Shown: positions 6,334 to 14,475 of the stretch, one piece after another
How positions within the stretch are numbered: position 1 is the first letter of the stretch
Layout of the letters: each line of letters opens with the position of its first letter
NCBI GenBank assembly: GCA_958413095.1
Contig: CATYUF010000026.1
Span: 1 to 22,949, forward strand
DNA from: an uncultured Clostridium sp.
GTDB lineage: Bacteria > Bacillota > Clostridia > TANB77 > CAG-508
Reading direction: 5' to 3'
DNA: 22,949 nt
Made by a program: the position numbers and the translations under genes
The notes under the pieces: generated by a model
Database searches by the model: none
The model's input: the letters and a program-made list of their open reading frames with translations, nothing else
What the model was told of the DNA's origin: nothing

Positions 6334-6360
6334 AACATAACGAGAAAGGAAAATCAAACA

Positions 6361-6528
6361 ATGATATTAAAAATACTAATAATCAGTATGATTGTAATAG
6401 CTGTTCTTATGTATTTAGTAATATTAGGAGCAAGTAAAAATAAAACAGCTGAAGAAATAGAACAAGAAGATAAAGAACAGATAGAACAACTAAAGAAATA
6501 TCGCAGGAGGCAAAAAAATGATAAGTAA
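6361..6528 (+). CDS. Small single-pass membrane protein
   Basis: A 55-codon ORF starting at ATG 6361 after GAAAGGAAAATCAAACA. Residues 1-24 (MILKILIISMIVIAVLMYLV start) form one hydrophobic helix; the rest is a charged, Glu/Lys-rich tail ending KKYRRRQKNDK. It overlaps the start of the toxin-like gene by 11 bases, and its codons carry that gene's AGGAGG, so the two are probably translationally coupled. No family is recognised. The tight coupling and codon pattern argue that it is real. A role as holin-like or toxin-linked membrane peptide would be speculation. Confidence 0.65.
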   Translation: MILKILIISMIVIAVLMYLVILGASKNKTAEEIEQEDKEQIEQLKKYRRRQKNDK

Positions 6529-6829
6529 AATTAAAAGAAATGAAATATATCTTGCTAATTTAGGAAAAACAGTAGGAAGTGAGGAAAGAGGAATAAGACC
6601 AGTTTTGATTATTCAAAATGATATAGGAAACAAGCATAGTCCAACAACAATAATTATTCCTATAACAAGAAGAATAGAAAAAAATAAAAGTATTCCTACA
6701 CATATAAAAATAAAATCATTTGGAAAAATGAAGTACAAAGCAACAATATTAGCAGAGCAAATACAAGTGCAAAAGTTACTAGAATGGCATTTAGCTTATT
6801 TAATGGTTGTAATTATGATAGTGAAATAG
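6518..6829 (+). pseudogene. PemK/MazF-family endoribonuclease toxin, C-terminus lost by deletion
   Basis: Residues 5-82 match PemK/MazF-like mRNA interferases: KIKRNEIYLANLG, GSEERGIRPVLIIQNDIGN, SPTTIIIPIT, and ILAEQI before the end. This covers the conserved GSE..G.RPVLIIQND core that forms the active groove. After about position 6757 the match stops. Intact members end with a helical tail of about 30 residues after (I/V)LLEQIRT, whereas this frame runs through another gene's DNA out of frame and ends at 6829. The other gene (frame from 6757) is itself missing its 5' part, so a deletion joined the two. Start from AGGAGGCAAAAAA-ATG. No MazE-like antitoxin is next to it. Confidence 0.75.
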
Positions 6830-7065
6830 ATGTAGAAAAAGGACAAGTATCAAGTAATTATAATGTTAGCAATATATTTTGTTGTAGTTATGCACCATAT
6901 TTTGTAAATGCACTAGAAATAAAATATCCAGAATACTTTAAAGAAAGTATTATAGACAAAGAATTGAATAAAAAAGTAAAAGAAATGTTAAAGTCAAAAG
7001 AACGAAAAATGATAGGAGAAAAAATAAAAAGATCAAAACAAAATAAAAAAGATAGAGAAAGATAA
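6757..7065 (+). pseudogene. C-terminal remnant of a small clostridial mobile-element protein (DUF6075-like)
   Basis: The frame carries ANTSAKVTRMAFSLFNG, then CNYDSEIDVEKGQ, then IFCCSYAPYFVNALEIKYPEYF. This resembles the C-terminal half of a short uncharacterised family that I recall as DUF6075; the DUF number is from memory. The N-terminal half is absent, and the upstream DNA in this frame belongs to the toxin gene. The ATG at 6784 lies inside the domain and has no ribosome binding site. The C-terminus is Lys-rich. A terminator begins at the stop codon. The pairing with the PemK remnant marks a deletion junction near 6755-6768. Confidence 0.6.
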
Positions 7066-7090
7066 AACAGGCAAATGAGCTTGTTTTTTT
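7065..7090 (+). terminator. Rho-independent terminator
   Basis: AAACAGGC (7065-7072) pairs with GCTTGTTT (7079-7086), including one G-T pair, around loop AAATGA. A run of seven T overlaps the arm end and continues to 7090. It starts at the last base of the preceding stop codon. Confidence 0.8.
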
Positions 7091-7107
7091 GTTAGGAGGA
7101 ATTTTAA

Positions 7108-7512
7108 ATGAAAAAGAATATAAAAAATAAAAATTATACTATGAAAGAGGCTGTTAGCTATTATATTTTAGGATATAAAAGATATGAACAAAATATTTCA
7201 CAGAATGGACTGAAAGATATATTAAAAAATATAGCAGAAGTAACACAAGAAAACATAGAAAACAAAGAGAATGTATTAGTTAATAATGATTTATTAGATA
7301 GAATTAATTTTAACTGGTTATTGTCTGCAAATGATCTCATTGCGTATGCAACTTGTATCTTCTATGTTCTTATAAATAGAGAAATACAGATAACAGATGA
7401 AAAGATAGTTAAAGAATTTTTAAAAGAAATACATTTACACCACCCTAGAAAAACAATGAAAGAGGCAGAAGTTATTTTAGAAAATGTCTTTTCAGAATTA
7501 CTAAATGAATAA
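7108..7512 (+). CDS. Hypothetical protein upstream of the recombinases
   Basis: 134 residues starting at ATG 7108 with AGGAGGAATTTTAA in front. It is mostly helical and charged, with no signal peptide and no clear membrane span. A Trp/Ala segment (NWLLSANDLIAYATCIFYVLIN, about residues 69-90) is moderately hydrophobic, and HLHHPRK near residue 111 is basic. I do not recognise the family. It forms a short unit with the 44-codon gene and the recombinases, so an accessory role in excision or element regulation is possible. That is inference from position only. Confidence 0.7.
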   Translation: MKKNIKNKNYTMKEAVSYYILGYKRYEQNISQNGLKDILKNIAEVTQENIENKENVLVNNDLLDRINFNWLLSANDLIAYATCIFYVLINREIQITDEKIVKEFLKEIHLHHPRKTMKEAEVILENVFSELLNE

Positions 7513-7572
7513 TTTTATTCATAAAATGTAATATTCAAAAATACCTTTTAATATAAAAGTTAGGAGGAAGAT

Positions 7573-7707
7573 ATGCAAGAGTTAAAAGACGAAGAAAGTA
7601 CAGTAAAGAAAATATATGGAGAGGAAGATTTAAAAGAAATATTAACAAGTTTATTAGAAAAAACTTTTATTGAAAATTTTGAGAATATAGAAAATTTAAA
7701 AAAATAA
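7573..7707 (+). CDS. Small hypothetical protein, 44 aa, before the serine recombinase
   Basis: ATG 7573 follows a strong TAGGAGGAAGAT site. The product is acidic and helical, containing KKIYGEEDLKEILTSLL and a second amphipathic helix. Very short acidic genes often precede serine recombinases in clostridial conjugative transposons; I cannot assign this one to a named family. It ends 82 bases before the recombinase start. Confidence 0.6.
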   Translation: MQELKDEESTVKKIYGEEDLKEILTSLLEKTFIENFENIENLKK

Positions 7708-7789
7708 TGGATTTGCACATTTTATTTAAAACCATTGAAAAAGTAAAATGTAATAGCAAACAGGTTATTTATTCTAGGAGGGAGGGAAA

Positions 7790-9419
7790 ATGTTAAGAAT
7801 AAATAATTATAAAGTAGCTAAATATATGCGTTTGTCAAGAGATGATGGAGACGATAGAGAAAGTGAGAGTATAGAAAATCAAAGAGATATATTAGATAGT
7901 TTTATAAATGAACACGAAGAATTAGAGGCGATAGGAGAATATGTTGATGACGGCTATACAGGAACTAATTTTAATCGTCCACGGTTTTAAGCAAATGTTA
8001 AAAGATATAGAAGATGGGAAAATAGATTGCATTATCACAAAAGACTTATCAAGATTTGGCAGAGATCATATAGATACAGGTTATTATTTAGAAAGATATT
8101 TGCCAACAAACAACATTAGATACATAGCAATAGGAGATAAGGTAGATACAATAAATCCAGACGGATTACAATTTTTGACTTTTAAATTAAGTTTCAATGA
8201 TTATTATGCACAAGACATTTCTAACAAAATAAAAAGTGTGAAAAACAGAAAAATAGAAAAAGGGGAATTTCAAGGAGGAATAGCTCCTTATGGTTACAAG
8301 AAGGACAAAAATATAAAAAATCATTTAGTAATAGACGATTATGCTTCACAGATAGTTAAAGAAATATTTGATATGTATGTATATAAAGGAATGTCTACAT
8401 TAAAAATAGCAGAAAAACTAAATGAAAGAAATATTGAAGCTCCTGCAATATATTTGAAAATACCTGTATGTATGAATAGAAAAAGTAAAAATCCTAAAGG
8501 TTATATATGGCATAGTGAACAGATAGCAAAAATGCTAAAAAATGAAGTGTATATAGGAAATGTAGTAGGTAGAAAATTTCAAAAAATAAGCCACAAAGTT
8601 GAAAAAGTAAGAAGTACACACAGGGAGGAATATGTTATTGTGAAAAATATGCACGAGGCAATAATTGATAAACTTACTTGGAGAAAAACACAAGATAAAT
8701 TAAATAGACACAGAAATACATTAACTCAAAAATATGAAGTTCCTCTAAAAGAATTTATCTTTTGTGCAGAATGTGGAGGAAAAGCTACATATAAAGTAAG
8801 AAGAAATCAAAGAAAGAGTGGAGCTGTATGGGAACAAAGAACTTTTATGTGTTCTACCAAAAATAAAAATGGAAGTTGCAAGTGTAAGCCAATAACAGAA
8901 GAAATGGTAAAAAATAAAGTTAAAGAGACAATTAGAGAAGAAATAGAGCAAATTGCTTATACAGAAGATGAAATAATAAGTGTTTTTAAAAATGCTGAAG
9001 AAAAAATACAAAATAAAACAAATATACTAAAGAAACAAAGAAATGAAATAAAAAACAAAATTGATGAAAATGAGCAAGCTACACAAGAAGTTTATCAAGA
9101 TAAAATACATAAGCTTATAACAGCAGAGGACTTTACAATGATCTATAATAAATTACAAAATGAAAAAAAAGAATTGCTGATACAAATTCATCAAATAGAA
9201 ACAGATATAATGGAATTACAAAAAGAAGATACAGGAAAAAACTATATAGAGATAATTAAACTAGCAAAAGATATGTTGGAGTTAAAAAATCCTAGTAAAG
9301 AAATATATTCAAAACTAATTAAAAAAATTGAATTTGATAGTAATAAAAACATTATAGTTACACTAACTTTCGGTAATATAAAAGAACAAGAAACATACAA
9401 GGAAGTGGTAGGAATATGA
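7790..9419 (+). pseudogene. Large serine recombinase 1, +1 frameshift
   Basis: The start is ATG 7790 after TAGGAGGGAGGGAAA. The resolvase domain has YMRLSRDD with catalytic Ser at residue 16, then ESESIENQRD, DDGYTGTNF, ITKDLSRFGRDHIDTGYYLER. The frame stops at TAA 7988-7990 after NRPRF; the next frame continues at once with KQMLKDIEDGKID, so one base has been gained near 7983-7988. After the shift come the recombinase domain (IAPYGYKK, GMSTLKIAEKLNERNI), a zinc ribbon (CAECGG and later MCS...CKC), and a long coiled coil, ending at TGA 9417-9419. Reassembled length is about 540 residues, normal for the family. It would catalyse excision and integration of the element. The first base of the TGA lies within the ATG of recombinase 2 (ATGA overlap). 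Confidence 0.88.
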
Positions 9420-11025
9420 TAGTGAAAAAATATGCAGTAGCTAAATATATAAGGTTATCTGATGAAGATAGAGGAAAAAAAGAAAGTGAAAGTGTAGAAA
9501 ACCAAAGAGATATAATTGCTAATTTTATTAGCAAGAATATGGAATTTGAAGTGTTTGACGAATATGTAGACGACGGTTATACAGGTGGAAATTTTGATAG
9601 ACCGAGATTTAAACAGATGATACAAGATATAGAAGATGGAAAAGTGAATTGTATAATAACAAAAGATCTATCAAGATTTGGCAGAGATCATATAGATACA
9701 GGTTATTATTTAGAAAGATATTTGCCTAAAATGAATATAAGATATATAGCCATTCGGAGATGGAATAGACACAATAGATTCAAGAGGATTACAATTTTTA
9801 TCTTTTAAATTAAGCTTTAATGACTATTACATTCAAGATATTTCAAATAAAATTAAGAGCGTAAAAAAGAAGAAAATGAATGCAGGAGAATATCAAGCAG
9901 GAATTGCTCCTTATGGCTATAAAAAAGATACAGAAGTAAAAAATCATTTAATAATAGATGAAAATGTAGAATATATAGTAAAAGAAATATTTGAAATGTA
10001 TGCAAATAACGGAATGTCTACTATAAAGATTGCAGACTATTTAAACGAAAAAAATATAACACCACCAGGAGTTTATATGAAAATGTCAATAACAAAGAAA
10101 AGTTTAAATAGCAGAAATCCAGATGGTAGGTATTTATGGTTAAGAACACAAATAGGAAGTATGCTCAAAAATCAAGTATATATAGGCAATGTAGTAAGTG
10201 GAAAAAAAGAACAAATAAGTCCTAAAATAAAAAAAGGAAAAATGAAAGCTAAAGAAGATTATATAATAAAGGAAAATATGCACGAGCCTATTATAAGTAA
10301 AGAGTTATGGAATAAAGTACAGGAAAAATTAAGTTCATACAATATAGATACCAAGAAAAAATATGAATATCCATTAAAAGACCTTGTATATTGTGGAGAA
10401 TGTGGAAATAAGGCTAGATTTCAACATAATAAAAGCAAAACAAAGTCTGGAAAAATTTATTGGGAAGGAAATTTTGCAGTATGTAGTAAAAGAGCAGATT
10501 ATAAAAGTTTGTGTGATAATGTTGTTATTGGAGAAAAAATACTAATGAATGCAGTAAGAAATACAGTAATCCAAGAAATTAAAAAGATAGACTATACTTC
10601 CAAAGAATTAAAAGCTATATATAATAAAGCACATAAAAAAGCTAAAAGTACAGAAAATGCAATGCAGAGTGAACTTACATACAAAAATAAGGAACTTAAT
10701 AAAATAGAAAATGAAATAGTAAACTTATATGAAAAGAAAGTAACAAAACAAATAACATTAGATAAGTTCAAAGAGCTGTATGAGATAATGAGCGAAAAGA
10801 AATCAAAAATAAAACACGAAATAGATAAACTTCGGAAAAGAAATTAAACAAAATGGTAAAGAGTTAAAAAACAAAAATAATGAATACAAAAGAATGGAAA
10901 AACTAGCAAAGGAATTTTTGAAGATAGAAAATCCAGATAATGAGATTTTAAAAAAGCTAGTAAAAAAGGTAACTTTTGATAAAACAAAAAAAATTACAGT
11001 AGAACTTACATTTTCAAAAGTTTAA
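9416..11025 (+). pseudogene. Large serine recombinase 2, two +1 frameshifts
   Basis: ATG 9416 overlaps the stop of recombinase 1, so the two form a co-translated pair. It has YIRLSDED with catalytic Ser at residue 15, ESESVENQRD, DDGYTGGNFDRPRFKQM and ITKDLSRFGRDHIDTGYYLER. Near 9754 one extra C (ATTCGGAGAT where ATTGGAGAT is expected) shifts the frame, and the ORF ends at 9808. The next frame carries the rest of the resolvase domain, IAPYGYKKD, the recombinase domain, and a zinc ribbon (CGECGNK ... CSKRADYKSLC). Near 10833 a second extra C (CTTCGGAAAA) shifts it again. The last frame runs to TAA 11023-11025 with the usual KKVTFDKTKKITVELTF ending. Without repair neither half is a complete recombinase. 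Confidence 0.87.
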
Positions 11026-11105
11026 TAATTGTCTACAAAGTAAATTGTCGAAATATACTAATAGCAAGTAATACAGAAAAAAGTGTCATAGGTATAGCTT
11101 AAATA
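11026..11105. other. Candidate right attachment junction of the element
   Basis: Noncoding DNA between the last recombinase stop and the first recognisable pdaA codons. It contains two nearby TTGTC copies (ATTGTCTAC and ATTGTCGAA). The junction cannot be placed to the base without the left end or an empty site. Confidence 0.4.
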
Positions 11106-11498
11106 CATACTGTTAATCATAAATGTCTCCCAGAAATATCAGAAGAAGAAATAAAGAAAGAAGTAATACAATTACATCAAGCAATATATGAAAAATTTAA
11201 TTATGAAATGAAATATATAAGACCACCAAAGGGAGAATTTAGTGAAAGAAGTTTGCAAACAACAAATTCACTAGGATATAAAAATGTAATGTGGTCATTT
11301 GCTTATCAAGATTGGAACGAAAAGAAGCAGCCAAGTGAAGAAGAGGCAAAGAAAAAAATTATAGAAAATTTTCATAATGGAGAAATCATTTTGTTACATG
11401 GCAATTCAAAAACTAATACAAATGTTTTAGATACTATAATAAAGGAAGCAAGAAATATGGGATATGAATTTAAAAGTTTGGACCAATTTGAAAATTAA
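11103..11498 (+). pseudogene. pdaA: 3' remnant of pdaA-like peptidoglycan N-acetylmuramic acid deacetylase
   Basis: From about 11106 the frame reads HTVNHKCLPEI, then LHQAIYEKFNYEMKYIRPPKGEFSERSL, GYKNVMWSFAYQDW, ILLHGNSKTNTNVLDTII and GYEFKSL. This is the C-terminal half of PdaA-type polysaccharide deacetylases; the known B. subtilis protein makes muramic delta-lactam in spore cortex. HTVNH supplies two metal-binding His residues, RPPKGEFS is motif 3, and LLH is motif 5. The N-terminal part with the catalytic TFDDG-type motif is absent; the frame has a stop at 11100-11102, directly after the recombinase region. The ATG at 11208 is internal. It is most simply explained by insertion of the element into pdaA, with the 5' half expected at the far left end. 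Confidence 0.8.
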
Positions 11499-11595
11499 CA
11501 CAAAAAGAAATGTAATCATAAAAAGGAAAATCTAAATAGAAAGAAATAAAAAATCAATCCAATATATAGATTAAAAAGAAAGGTTTGATATAAAA

Positions 11596-11892
11596 ATGAA
11601 AAAAAGATATGAAAATAGGGCGAGTAGATTAAATAAAATTGACAAAATACTAGATTTACCAAAAGAAATATATTCCAATACTCCAAAAATATCAATATTA
11701 GGATTTGATGAAATGGTAATAGAAAATTATAAGGGAATACTAGAATATGAAGAATTTTTTGTGAGGATAAGCACATATATTGGAATAGTAAATATCAATG
11801 GATACAATCTAAAATTAGAAAATATGACAGATGATGATATAAAAGTAACAGGGAAAATAGAGAGTTTTGAATTAGAAAGAACAATAGATTAA
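11596..11892 (+). CDS. yqfC: Sporulation protein YqfC
   Basis: 98 residues matching YqfC-family proteins: an N-terminal LDLPKEI segment, SILGFDEMVIENYKGILEYEEFFVRISTYIG in the middle, then INGYNLKLENMTDDDIKVTGKIESFEL. YqfC genes are sporulation-associated in Bacillus and Clostridia and sit directly before yqfD, as here, although the biochemical role is not established. The start follows GAAAGG about 12 bases upstream. The distance to yqfD is enlarged to about 165 bases by a REPIN-like insertion. Confidence 0.85.
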   Translation: MKKRYENRASRLNKIDKILDLPKEIYSNTPKISILGFDEMVIENYKGILEYEEFFVRISTYIGIVNINGYNLKLENMTDDDIKVTGKIESFELERTID

Positions 11893-11913
11893 AAAGTGAT
11901 GTTGCTGATTTTG

Positions 11914-12036
11914 TGATTTTGGGGTCGGAGACAAAAATCATTTCTAAATTCCTCCAAAGTTAAATAAGATGCTAACTAAAAAGTAAAATAAGAAATTAAT
12001 TGAGGAAAATGATTTTTGTCTCCGACCCCAAAATCA
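11914..12036. repeat. REPIN-like inverted repeat between yqfC and yqfD
   Basis: Two perfectly complementary 30-base arms (11914-11943 and 12007-12036) surround about 63 bases of AT-rich DNA. The core is GGGGTCGGAGACAAAAATCA, and another copy occurs at 20980-21005. This resembles the GGGGTC-type REP sequences linked to REP-associated tyrosine (Y1/IS200-like) transposases. The right arm ends about 12 bases before the yqfD ribosome binding site. Confidence 0.85.
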
Positions 12037-12056
12037 TGAGGTAAAAGGAGAGATTT

Positions 12057-13241
12057 ATGATAGTTAAAACTATACAAAATTATATTACTGGTTATTTAAG
12101 AATTTCTATTGAAGGATATTATATTGAAAGATTTATTAATATATGTAGAAAAGAAAATATACCTGTATGGAACATAAAGAAAGAAAAAGAGATTAGATTA
12201 GCCTTTAATATAAAAATTAAAGATTTTAAGAAGATATGTAAAATTGCTAAAACTACTAAATGTAAATTGAAAATTAAAAAGAAGAAAGGATTTCCTTTCA
12301 TATTGAATAGATATAGAAAAAGAAAAATATTTGCAATATTTCTAATCCTTGTAATAATTTTAATAGGAATGAGTTCTAATTATGTTTGGAATATAGAAGT
12401 AATAGAAGAAAACGGAAATAATTTAGAAAATATAATGCAAAATTTAAACCAATCTGGTTTAGTTGTTGGAAAACGAAAATCTGAGCTCAATACAAAAGAA
12501 GTAATAAATAAGGTGAGATTAGAAAGAAATGATATTGCATGGATGGGGATTGAGTTAAAAGGAACAAATGCGATAGTAAAAGTAGTAAAATCTGATGAAA
12601 AACCAGATATAATAGATGAAAATGAATATTGCAGTATTGTTGCAGATAAAGCAGGAATCATTACTAAAATAAGTGCACAAGATGGAACGGCAAATGTTAA
12701 AGTTGGAGATACAATAAATGAAGGAGAAACCTTAATAAACGGTTGGGTAGAAGGCAAATATACAGGAATTAGATATGTTCATGCAAAAGGAGAAATACAA
12801 GCCAAAGTTTGGTATACAAAACATAAATTTATCGAGTACAACACTACGGAAAAAAGAGAAACAGGGGAACAAGAGGAAAAATATGCTATAAAATTTAATA
12901 ATTTTAAAATAAATTTAGGTAAAGGGGTTTCAAAATTCGAAATATATGATACAATAGAAACGAAAAATAAGTTTAAAATATTTTCAGATTTTTATTTACC
13001 AATTTCTATTGTAAAAACAACAAATAAAGAGATAGAAAATATACAAAAAAAATACAATAAAGAAGAAGCTAAAACACTAGGGATAAAGGAATTAGAAGAA
13101 GAATTAAATGATGAAATTGAGAATAAAGATAATATAGTAAATAAAAACATAAATACATATGAAAATGAAAATGGATTGGATGTTTATGTTACATATGAAG
13201 TACTTGAGAACATAGGGACTAATGAAAAAATTGTATTTTGA
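12057..13241 (+). CDS. yqfD: Sporulation protein YqfD
   Basis: A 394-residue protein of the YqfD family, close to the usual length of about 390-400. It has a cytoplasmic basic N-terminal domain (residues 1-90, ending KRYRKRK-like charge), one transmembrane helix (IFAIFLILVIILIGMSSNYV, about 91-110), then the family sequence WNIEVIEENG and a large extracytoplasmic region. That region includes VGDTINEGETLINGW and ends in a charged C-terminal helix. It is needed for normal sporulation in relatives that have been studied, in the mother-cell membrane by inference. AAAGGAGAGATTT precedes the ATG. It lies downstream of yqfC and 13 bases before the next gene, so it likely forms an operon running to ybeY. 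Confidence 0.9.
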   Translation: MIVKTIQNYITGYLRISIEGYYIERFINICRKENIPVWNIKKEKEIRLAFNIKIKDFKKICKIAKTTKCKLKIKKKKGFPFILNRYRKRKIFAIFLILVIILIGMSSNYVWNIEVIEENGNNLENIMQNLNQSGLVVGKRKSELNTKEVINKVRLERNDIAWMGIELKGTNAIVKVVKSDEKPDIIDENEYCSIVADKAGIITKISAQDGTANVKVGDTINEGETLINGWVEGKYTGIRYVHAKGEIQAKVWYTKHKFIEYNTTEKRETGEQEEKYAIKFNNFKINLGKGVSKFEIYDTIETKNKFKIFSDFYLPISIVKTTNKEIENIQKKYNKEEAKTLGIKELEEELNDEIENKDNIVNKNINTYENENGLDVYVTYEVLENIGTNEKIVF

Positions 13242-13254
13242 AGGGATGATATAA

Positions 13255-14475
13255 ATGGAAGAAAGAAGCTTAAGAATTACTGGAGCAGATAAAACATTTT
13301 TTAATAAAATAACAAATACACTAACAAAGATGTTAATACCAACTAAAATTGGAATAAATGGAATGTTAATTTCGATTAAAAGAAATAATTTATTGAAAGC
13401 TTTTGAAAATTATCAAAAAAGTAATGCAGATTATATAGGTGAAGAAATGGAGAAAAAATATGATACTGCATATGAGGCATACCTTGAAGCACTAGATAAA
13501 TATGTTTTAGACTCAATATATAAAAAGGTAAAAAATAATACAGCATCAGAATTTGAAAAAAATGCATTATCAAAATATTATGAAATTACAAGCTTGAAAG
13601 AAAATGAATATATCGAATACAAAAATAGAAAACAAAAATACTTATTAGAATTAGACTATGAAGGTATAAAAGTAAATGGAAAAGAAAAATTAGTAGAAAG
13701 ATATAACGAGTTTTATGTATCAAAAATGGATATGTTGTATAAAGCTATATTGAAAAATTATTCAATAAAATTAGCAGATACAACAAATGTATATGAATCA
13801 ACAAAAGAATGGATATATACAAAAATATTCCATACATTAGAAGATTATATCCAAAATATTTTACTATTAAAAATACAAATAAATGATAATGATAGCTTAA
13901 AAGATGTAATGAAGGAATACGAAAAATATGAAACATATACAGTTGGAAAATTAGACACAAAAGACAATATCGAAAAAAATGTAGTTTTACTAGGTATAAG
14001 CAGAAAATTATTTACACACAGCTTACCTTTAATTGTGGCAACACAATGTTATGAAAAATTGCTTAAAGATGCAAGAATATTAGTACAAGATACAAAAATT
14101 GCAACCAAAAGAGAAAGAGCATATTCGATGTTAATTAATCTAATAGAAGATTATAACATAAAATTACTATCAACAAAAGTCTATTGGGAAAATACAAAAG
14201 ATAGGGAAGAATTCAAGGTATTTTGGAATAAATATAAAGAAATTTCAAAATTAAAAGAAACAGACTTTATAGAATATATTAAACAAAAAGAAATATTATT
14301 TATAAAGAATGATATGAAGAAATTAAACTTAGGAAAAACAGATTATTCTAAATTGGAAAAATACTATAAGAGAAAACTAATAGATTATGGAGTAATGAGA
14401 GAATTAAAGAATTCATTTATATCATCAGGAATGTATACAGGAAAGGTAAGTAATAAAGAAAAATGTATGAAATAA
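13255..14475 (+). CDS. Hypothetical protein between yqfD and ybeY
   Basis: 406 residues, lysine- and glutamate-rich, mostly helical, with no signal peptide and no clear transmembrane segment. The stretch at about residues 255-285 (SRKLFTHSLPLIVATQCYEKLLKDARI) is the least charged. No catalytic motif is recognised. In many Firmicutes this position between yqfD and ybeY holds phoH (and yqfF/pgpH), and no PhoH P-loop (GxxGTGKT) is present here, so it is not PhoH. It starts 13 bases after yqfD with a weak GAAGGGATG-type site, and its end overlaps ybeY by 13 bases, which supports co-translation with the sporulation/ybeY operon. Confidence 0.8.
   Translation: MEERSLRITGADKTFFNKITNTLTKMLIPTKIGINGMLISIKRNNLLKAFENYQKSNADYIGEEMEKKYDTAYEAYLEALDKYVLDSIYKKVKNNTASEFEKNALSKYYEITSLKENEYIEYKNRKQKYLLELDYEGIKVNGKEKLVERYNEFYVSKMDMLYKAILKNYSIKLADTTNVYESTKEWIYTKIFHTLEDYIQNILLLKIQINDNDSLKDVMKEYEKYETYTVGKLDTKDNIEKNVVLLGISRKLFTHSLPLIVATQCYEKLLKDARILVQDTKIATKRERAYSMLINLIEDYNIKLLSTKVYWENTKDREEFKVFWNKYKEISKLKETDFIEYIKQKEILFIKNDMKKLNLGKTDYSKLEKYYKRKLIDYGVMRELKNSFISSGMYTGKVSNKEKCMK

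Larger units (their letters stand above)
1..11100. mobile_element. Right part of a decaying integrative/conjugative-type element
   Basis: The span contains an SSB-like protein, XRE regulators, Tn916-type sigma and HTH_16 remnants, a PemK toxin remnant and two tandem large serine recombinases at the right edge. It ends against a truncated chromosomal pdaA-like gene. The left end, and any relaxase, coupling protein or type IV secretion genes, lie outside. The first 2 kb has a different base composition and may belong to a separate insertion; the firmest part is about 5,000-11,025. Many genes are broken, so the element is probably immobile unless helped in trans. Confidence 0.5.

Noticed and set aside
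11208..11498. Independent small gene starting at 11208
   Set aside because: The ATG lies inside the conserved polysaccharide deacetylase domain and homology continues upstream in the same frame to about 11106.
11516..11776. Minus-strand 86-codon ORF opposite yqfC, and similar antisense ORFs elsewhere
   Set aside because: These are hydrophobic shadow frames of AT-rich coding DNA without ribosome sites.
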